A stretch of DNA of 9,591 nucleotides from JBBSTY01 sp038235385 (GTDB lineage Bacteria > Actinomycetota > Acidimicrobiia > Acidimicrobiales > Acidimicrobilacustridaceae): positions 1 to 9,591 of the forward strand of contig JBBSTY010000149.1 in the NCBI GenBank assembly GCA_038235385.1. The letters run 5' to 3'. This document shows, piece by piece, positions 5,853 through 9,591 of this stretch. The position numbers and the translations under genes are program-made. How positions within the stretch are numbered: position 1 is the first letter of the stretch; every line of letters starts with the position of its first letter. The notes under the pieces were generated by a model. The model saw only the letters and a list, made by a program, of their open reading frames with translations, was not told the DNA's origin and made no database searches.

Positions 5853-8494
5853 CCGCACCGACCCCGCCGCACCTCGAGCGGTACGAGACCGACGTCGTGC
5901 TCAGCGACGGCGGCACGGTGCACGTCCGTCCGATCCTCGCCGACGATGCCGACCTGCTCGTCGCGTTCTTCGAGAGCCTGTCGCGCGAGACGGTGTACTA
6001 CCGGTTCTTCTCGCCGAAGCGCTCGCTGTCGGCCAAGGAGGTCGAGCACTTCACCGTGGTCGACTACGTCGATCGGTTCGCGCTCGTGGCGCTGCTCGAC
6101 CACGCCATGGTGGGGGTGGCGCGCTACGACCGCCTCCCGGCCGGCGACGTGGCCGAGGTCGCCTTCGTCGTGCGCGACGACCAACAGGGGCGCGGCCTCG
6201 GGAGCGTGCTGCTCGAGCACCTGGCCCAGGCCGGCCACGACTCGTCGATCGCCCAGTTCACGGCCAGCGTCCTGCCCGACAACGTCCGCATGCTGCGGGT
6301 GTTCCGCGACGCGGGGTGGAAGGTCACCCGGCGCTTCGAGGACGGCGTGATCGAGGTCGACTTCCCGATCGCGCACACCGCCGACACCCTCGCGGTGATG
6401 GACGCTCGGGAACGATGGGCCGAGGCCCGCTCGATCGAACGGGTGCTGGTACCCGACTCCGTGGCCGTGATCGGTGCCAGCGACCGTCCCGGCACCGTCG
6501 GTCGGGCGGTGTTCACCAACATCACCGAGGGGGGCTTCACCGGCGCCATCCACCCGGTCAACATCGACGCCGACACCGTCGCCGGCCGACGCGCCTACCG
6601 CCACATCGCCGACATCGAGGGCAGCGTCGATCTGGCGGTCATCGCCGTGCCGGCCGCATCGGTACCCGCGGTCGTCGCCGAGTGCGCCGCCAAGGACGTC
6701 AAGGGCGTGGTGATCCTGAGTGCCGGGTTCGGCGAGGTGAGCGCCGAAGGGAGCGCGCTCGAGGCCCAGGCGCTCGCCACCGCCCGCACCCACGGCATGC
6801 GCCTCGTCGGCCCGAACGGCATCGGCGTCCTCAACACCGCCATCGGCCTGAACGCCACGTTCATCCCGGGTCGCCCCCACCCCGGTCGGGTCGCGTTCCA
6901 GTCGCAGTCGGGTGGCCTCGGCACCGCGCTCATCGACTGGAGCAACCAGATCGAGCTCGGCATCTCGTCGTTCGTGTCGGTCGGCAACAAGGCCGACATC
7001 AGCGGCAACGACCTCCTGCAGTACTGGGAGCAGGACGACGGTACCGATGTGATCCTCATGTACCTGGAATCGTTCGGCAACCCGCGCAAGTTCGCCCGGA
7101 TCGCCCGGCGCGTGAGCCACCGCAAGCCCATCGTGGCGGTGAAGTCCGGACGCTCGGCCGCGGGATCCCGCGCCGCCGACGCACACACCGCCGCGGCGGC
7201 GACCTCCGACGACATCGTGAGCGCGCTGTTCCTCCAGGCCGGGGTCACCCGCGTCAACACGCTCGAGGAGCTGCTCGACACCGCGCACGTCCTGGCCAGC
7301 CAGCCGCTCCCGGTGGGCAACCGCGTCGCCATCGTCGGCAACTCGGGCGGACCGGGCATCCTGGCGGCGGATGCCTGTGAGGGCGCCGGGCTGGAGGTGG
7401 CGTCGTTGTCCGAGCACACCCTCGACCGCCTCCGAGCGACGCTCGGCCCCCATGCGGCGCTCACCAACCCCATCGACATGGTGGCGTCGGCCACGGCGGA
7501 GCAGGACGAGGCCGTGCTGCGTCTCGTGCTCGAGGATGCCCGGGTCGATTCGGTGATCGTGATCTACACGCCGCCGATGGTCACGGCGCCCGAGCCGGTG
7601 GCCGAGGCGGTGGCCCGGGCCGCCGCCGGCTCGGACAAGGCGATCGTGGCGAACTTCCTCGCGTCGAGGCGATCCCCGTCCCCGCTGCGCGGCGGCGACG
7701 GGAGGCGCCGCATCCCGTCCTTCCCGTCACCCGAGCCGGCGGCCATCGCCCTCGGACGGCTCACCCAGTACGCCGCCTGGCGCCGCCGCGACCCGGGCGA
7801 CGTGCCGACGTTCGCCGACGTCGACCGTGATCGGGCACGCGCCATCGTCGACGCCGCGCTCGCCGATCGTGACGATGCGTCGCCCGAGCCGACCGATCCG
7901 AACCCGAACCCGAACCCGGCCGCGGCACCGCCCGCTCCCCCGGCACAGACCCCGACCCCGACGGTGGCGCTGACCCGGGCCCGGGCCGACCGCTCGGGTT
8001 CGGTGCCCGATGCGGTCGTGCTCGACCCCCGGTCGACCACCGATCTCCTGGCGATCTACGGCATCGCCATCGCGCCCGACGGCCCCCTCCGGGCGGGCGA
8101 ACGGTCCGGGGTCGACGCCGTCGTCGGCGTGGTGCAGGACCCGGCGTTCGGCCCTCTGGTGATGTTGGGCATCGGCGATGTCCCCACCGAGCTCGTCGCC
8201 GACCGGGCGTTTCGCATCCTGCCCCTCACCGACCGCGACGCGTCCGAGCTCGTCCGGGCGCTGCACGGCTCGCCCCTGCTGTTCGGCTACCGCGGGGACC
8301 CGCCGACCCGCACCGACCTCCTGGAGGATCTGCTCCTGCGGGTGGCGGCGCTGGCGGACGACCTTCCCGAGGTCGCCGAGCTCGACATCAACCCGGTGCA
8401 GATCTCGGCGTCCGGCGTCCGTGCCTCGGTGGCATCCATCCGCCTCCGCCCGGTGACGCCGGGACGGCCGATGCTCGTGCGATCGCTCGACTGA
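5849..8494 (+). CDS. PatA-type GNAT acetyltransferase fused to an NDP-forming acyl-CoA synthetase-like region with truncated ATP-grasp
   Basis: The 881-residue product has an N-terminal GNAT domain (about 22-174) with the acetyl-CoA pyrophosphate loop QQGRGLG (112-118) and a candidate general base Glu103. An ADP-forming acyl-CoA synthetase-like region follows: CoA-binding Rossmann fold (VAVIGASDRPGTVGR, 205-219), succinyl-CoA-ligase-like parts (SQSGG 352-356; AHTAAAA with His446 where the phosphohistidine is expected; GNSGGPGILAADAC, 497-510), a Pro-rich linker (677-706) and an ATP-grasp remnant (725-870). Members of this family acetylate lysines, classically the catalytic lysine of acyl-CoA synthetases, switching them off. 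The GNAT-first order resembles the actinobacterial SlPatA type; Salmonella Pat has its GNAT last. The ATP-grasp part jumps from YGIAIAP (737-743) to GVDAVVGVVQDP (754-765), lacking roughly 75 residues including the expected ATP lysine and HKxDVGGV segment, so ligase activity is unlikely. GTG 5849 overlaps the tetR stop by 4 bp, implying coupled translation. Confidence 0.9.
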   Translation: MTAPTPPHLERYETDVVLSDGGTVHVRPILADDADLLVAFFESLSRETVYYRFFSPKRSLSAKEVEHFTVVDYVDRFALVALLDHAMVGVARYDRLPAGDVAEVAFVVRDDQQGRGLGSVLLEHLAQAGHDSSIAQFTASVLPDNVRMLRVFRDAGWKVTRRFEDGVIEVDFPIAHTADTLAVMDARERWAEARSIERVLVPDSVAVIGASDRPGTVGRAVFTNITEGGFTGAIHPVNIDADTVAGRRAYRHIADIEGSVDLAVIAVPAASVPAVVAECAAKDVKGVVILSAGFGEVSAEGSALEAQALATARTHGMRLVGPNGIGVLNTAIGLNATFIPGRPHPGRVAFQSQSGGLGTALIDWSNQIELGISSFVSVGNKADISGNDLLQYWEQDDGTDVILMYLESFGNPRKFARIARRVSHRKPIVAVKSGRSAAGSRAADAHTAAAATSDDIVSALFLQAGVTRVNTLEELLDTAHVLASQPLPVGNRVAIVGNSGGPGILAADACEGAGLEVASLSEHTLDRLRATLGPHAALTNPIDMVASATAEQDEAVLRLVLEDARVDSVIVIYTPPMVTAPEPVAEAVARAAAGSDKAIVANFLASRRSPSPLRGGDGRRRIPSFPSPEPAAIALGRLTQYAAWRRRDPGDVPTFADVDRDRARAIVDAALADRDDASPEPTDPNPNPNPAAAPPAPPAQTPTPTVALTRARADRSGSVPDAVVLDPRSTTDLLAIYGIAIAPDGPLRAGERSGVDAVVGVVQDPAFGPLVMLGIGDVPTELVADRAFRILPLTDRDASELVRALHGSPLLFGYRGDPPTRTDLLEDLLLRVAALADDLPEVAELDINPVQISASGVRASVASIRLRPVTPGRPMLVRSLD

Positions 8495-8544
8495 GCTGAC
8501 CACCGGCGGCCTCGCCCGCGACCGAGCGCCGCATCACGGGCGGA
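8495..8544. other. Short convergent intergenic gap
   Basis: The 50 bp between the convergent stop codons of the acetyltransferase gene and the acidic-protein gene contain no clear stem-loop with a T tract on either strand. If termination occurs here it is probably factor-dependent. Confidence 0.4.
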
Positions 8545-8874
8545 TCAGCTCGGGCGCGTGCCGTCCGGGAAGGAGTAGTGCTGGCGCTCGAGGATCTCCT
8601 CGAGGTCCGGTTCGGGCTGCTCGTCGACATCGGCGACGACGGCCGGCCGCTCGGGTTGCTCGTCGGCGAAGTAGCTGACCGGGCGAGCGTCGGGCACCTC
8701 GTCGGTCATCTCGCCGGTGAGCTCGGACCAGTGCGACGGGTCGGCATCCTTCGCGTCGGGCTCGACGTGCATGGCGCCTTCCTCGGCGCCGTCCTCGTCG
8801 CCGTCCTCGTCGACGACCTCGGTGGTCTCGAGATCCTCGCCGTCCCAGGCATCGAACGGGCTGTCCTTGACCAT
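8545..8874 (-). CDS. Highly acidic small protein, function unknown
   Basis: The 109-residue product has 18 Asp and 18 Glu (about a third of residues) against 2 Lys and 4 Arg, so it is strongly negative at neutral pH. It has no signal peptide, membrane segment or Cys. Residues 11-43 are nearly all acidic and small residues and are probably disordered. A more ordered C-terminal piece, PEPDLEEILERQHYSF (87-102), may form a short amphipathic helix. The start is secure: GGGAGG lies 5 nt before ATG 8874, and codon usage matches the neighbours. It is transcribed toward the acetyltransferase gene and away from the small GG-ended gene, with which it shares a 115-bp divergent region. I do not recognise the family. 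Acidic proteins of this kind are common hypothetical proteins in actinobacteria. Confidence 0.8.
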   Translation of the reverse strand: MVKDSPFDAWDGEDLETTEVVDEDGDEDGAEEGAMHVEPDAKDADPSHWSELTGEMTDEVPDARPVSYFADEQPERPAVVADVDEQPEPDLEEILERQHYSFPDGTRPS

Positions 8875-8900
8875 GTCGTCCTCCCTCGGACCGTTCCCTC

Positions 8901-8906
8901 AGCGTA
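8901..8906 (-). promoter_or_regulatory. Candidate -10 box for the acidic-protein gene
   Basis: The minus strand reads TACGCT, a TANNNT match. Transcription would start about 20 nt before ATG 8874, with a leader containing the GGGAGG ribosome binding site. The hexamer 17 nt further upstream (TTCCCG) is a weak -35. Confidence 0.35.
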
Positions 8907-8933
8907 GGTCTGGCGCAGCGACGCGGGAAGGGG

Positions 8934-8962
8934 TTGACAGCGGCGACGAACGCCTGTTCGAT
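8934..8962 (+). promoter_or_regulatory. Sigma-70-type promoter TTGACA-N17-TTCGAT
   Basis: A perfect TTGACA at 8934-8939 is followed by exactly 17 nt and TTCGAT at 8957-8962, which keeps the first T and the final AT of the -10 consensus. The predicted start near 8969 gives a leader of about 20 nt that ends with AGGAGG (8980-8985) before ATG 8990. This is the clearest promoter in the window and should drive the two rightmost genes. Confidence 0.65.
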
Positions 8963-8989
8963 GGTCCGACGACGACCCGAGGAGGCCCC

Positions 8990-9214
8990 ATGGGCACCAT
9001 GGCGATACCCGACCAGACCGGACACACCGCGATCGAGTGGCGAACCGACGATCACGAGTCCTGCCAGCGGGCCGAGCACGTGTTCGCCGAGCTCCTCGAC
9101 CAGCGACTCGTGCCGTTCGCCCGTCAGCCGAGCAGCGACGACTTCTCCCTCACGCGCGCCTTCGATCCCCAGATCGACGAGATCATGTGGGTCCGGCCGC
9201 TGCAGGGCGGTTGA
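8990..9214 (+). CDS. Small 74-residue protein ending in Leu-Gln-Gly-Gly
   Basis: The start is well supported: AGGAGG (8980-8985) lies 4 nt before ATG 8990, behind a good promoter. An in-frame ATG at 8999 is the alternative. The product has an N-terminal strand-like segment HTAIEWR (12-18), a helix-like segment SCQRAEHVFAELLDQRL (24-40), then VPFARQ (41-46), FSLTRAFDP (52-60) and IDEIMWVRP (62-70), and ends exactly in LQGG. This strand-helix-strand-strand pattern with a free C-terminal Gly-Gly is compatible with a small beta-grasp or ubiquitin-like carrier, but I cannot show that fold from sequence. It overlaps the next gene by 4 bp (TTGA), which points to joint function. There is one Cys (25) and no signal peptide. 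Family not securely recognised. Confidence 0.78.
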   Translation: MGTMAIPDQTGHTAIEWRTDDHESCQRAEHVFAELLDQRLVPFARQPSSDDFSLTRAFDPQIDEIMWVRPLQGG

Positions 9215-9591
9215 CCATCGTCGGCGTCGGCGTCGGCGTCGGCCTCGGCCTCGGCCGACCGCTCCGCCACGTGCGCGCCGACACCGGCACCCGGTTCGGC
9301 CTCGGCGCGCCGCCGGCGACGGCGGCGGAGGTTCGCGCCGGTCACCTCCTCGATTCGCTGCTGCACCCGAGCGAGCGCGACCAACGGGCTCGGACGGGCT
9401 CGTTCTGGGTCCACACCGAGACCGGCTGGTTCCGGTTCGGCACGCTCTACGACATCCGCTACCGGGCGACGCGCTGGCCATGGGTGGAACGGTCGATCTG
9501 CGTCGTGACCGAAGGGTTCGAGGATCGGCCCCTCGCCGATCTCTGGGCCGAGCTCATCGTCACCGCTCGGGCCGACCCGTCCGCGCTCACC
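9211..9591 (+). CDS. Protein of unknown function, 5' part (runs off the right edge)
   Basis: The frame is open from a TTG at 9211, overlapping the preceding stop as TTGA, to the window end, giving 127 residues. Its first part is an odd Val-Gly/Leu-Gly alternation (residues 4-15) encoded by a 6-bp repeat. The true start may instead be GTG 9271. From about residue 45 it looks like a genuine globular domain: HLLDSLLHPSERDQR (45-59), GSFWVHTETGWFRFGTLYDI (63-82), then ERSICVVTEGF (92-102) and LADLWAELIVTARADP (107-122). The pattern is a helix followed by beta strands rich in aromatic residues and a closing helix. I do not recognise a named family. The overlap with the GG-ended small gene and shared promoter suggest the two products act together. 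No ribosome binding site is visible at either candidate start, consistent with coupled translation. Confidence 0.7.
   Translation, partial: MTIVGVGVGVGLGLGRPLRHVRADTGTRFGLGAPPATAAEVRAGHLLDSLLHPSERDQRARTGSFWVHTETGWFRFGTLYDIRYRATRWPWVERSICVVTEGFEDRPLADLWAELIVTARADPSALT
9220..9255 (+). repeat. Hexanucleotide tandem repeat at the start of the last gene
   Basis: Four copies of GTCGGC (9220-9243) are followed by two copies of CTCGGC (9244-9255). The 6-bp unit keeps the reading frame, so copy-number changes would lengthen or shorten a Val-Gly/Leu-Gly run by two residues. It lies right after the TTGA overlap, between the two candidate start codons. Confidence 0.85.

Noticed and set aside
5675..7453. 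A 592-residue open frame on the minus strand
   Set aside because: It is antisense to tetR and the GNAT fusion gene, whose motifs are unmistakable. Its composition is that of a complementary frame in high-GC DNA.
9220..9255. Repeat tract considered as a CRISPR or satellite array
   Set aside because: The unit is only 6 bp with no spacers; it is a simple in-frame tandem repeat.

Overview
The window is a high-GC, gene-dense stretch of bacterial chromosome. GC-rich third positions, GTG/TTG starts, TANNNT-type -10 boxes, a TetR next to a GNAT/acyl-CoA-synthetase fusion, and Pro/Thr-rich linkers all fit an actinobacterium. The Thr-rich secreted protein and general protein style suggest Acidimicrobiia, but that class-level placement is inference. 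I see no rRNA, tRNA, insertion sequence, prophage or CRISPR array. Every stretch without a gene is under 300 bases.

Layout. (1) Positions 1-1518, minus strand: the 5' part of a secreted Thr-rich protein that runs off the left edge, preceded by msrA (peptide methionine sulfoxide reductase A). (2) Positions 1691-4981, minus strand: an apparent two-gene operon. The promoter-proximal gene is an acetyl-CoA hydrolase/4-hydroxybutyrate CoA-transferase family gene. Eleven bases downstream of it is a membrane-anchored UbiB/ABC1 atypical kinase. The CoA-transferase gene is split by one extra base in a run of seven G (minus strand), so it must be read across two frames. (3) Positions 5106-8494, plus strand, divergent from (2): a TetR-family regulator overlapping by 4 bp an 881-residue protein. 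That protein fuses an N-terminal GNAT acetyltransferase to an NDP-forming acyl-CoA-synthetase-like region (PatA-type protein lysine acetyltransferase). Its ATP-grasp domain lacks the nucleotide-binding core. (4) Positions 8545-8874, minus strand: a very acidic 109-residue protein of unknown function. (5) Positions 8990-9591, plus strand: a 74-residue protein ending in Leu-Gln-Gly-Gly, overlapping a gene of unknown function that runs off the right edge. A clear TTGACA-N17-TTCGAT promoter precedes this pair.

How the parts may work together. The centre of the window looks like an acyl-CoA-related module. A TetR regulator sits between a CoA-transferase/UbiB operon and a protein acetyltransferase carrying a CoA-ligase-like sensory region. 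The two divergent transcription units share a 124-bp control region with similar -10 boxes (TAGGGTG) on both strands. A plausible reading is that the TetR protein senses an acyl-CoA or fatty acid and controls one or both arms. The acetyltransferase would then adjust acyl-CoA-forming enzymes after translation. This coupling is inference from gene order.

The points most worth checking are the missing ATP-grasp core, the homopolymer frameshift (sequencing error or real), and the Gly-Gly-ended small protein with its overlapping partner.
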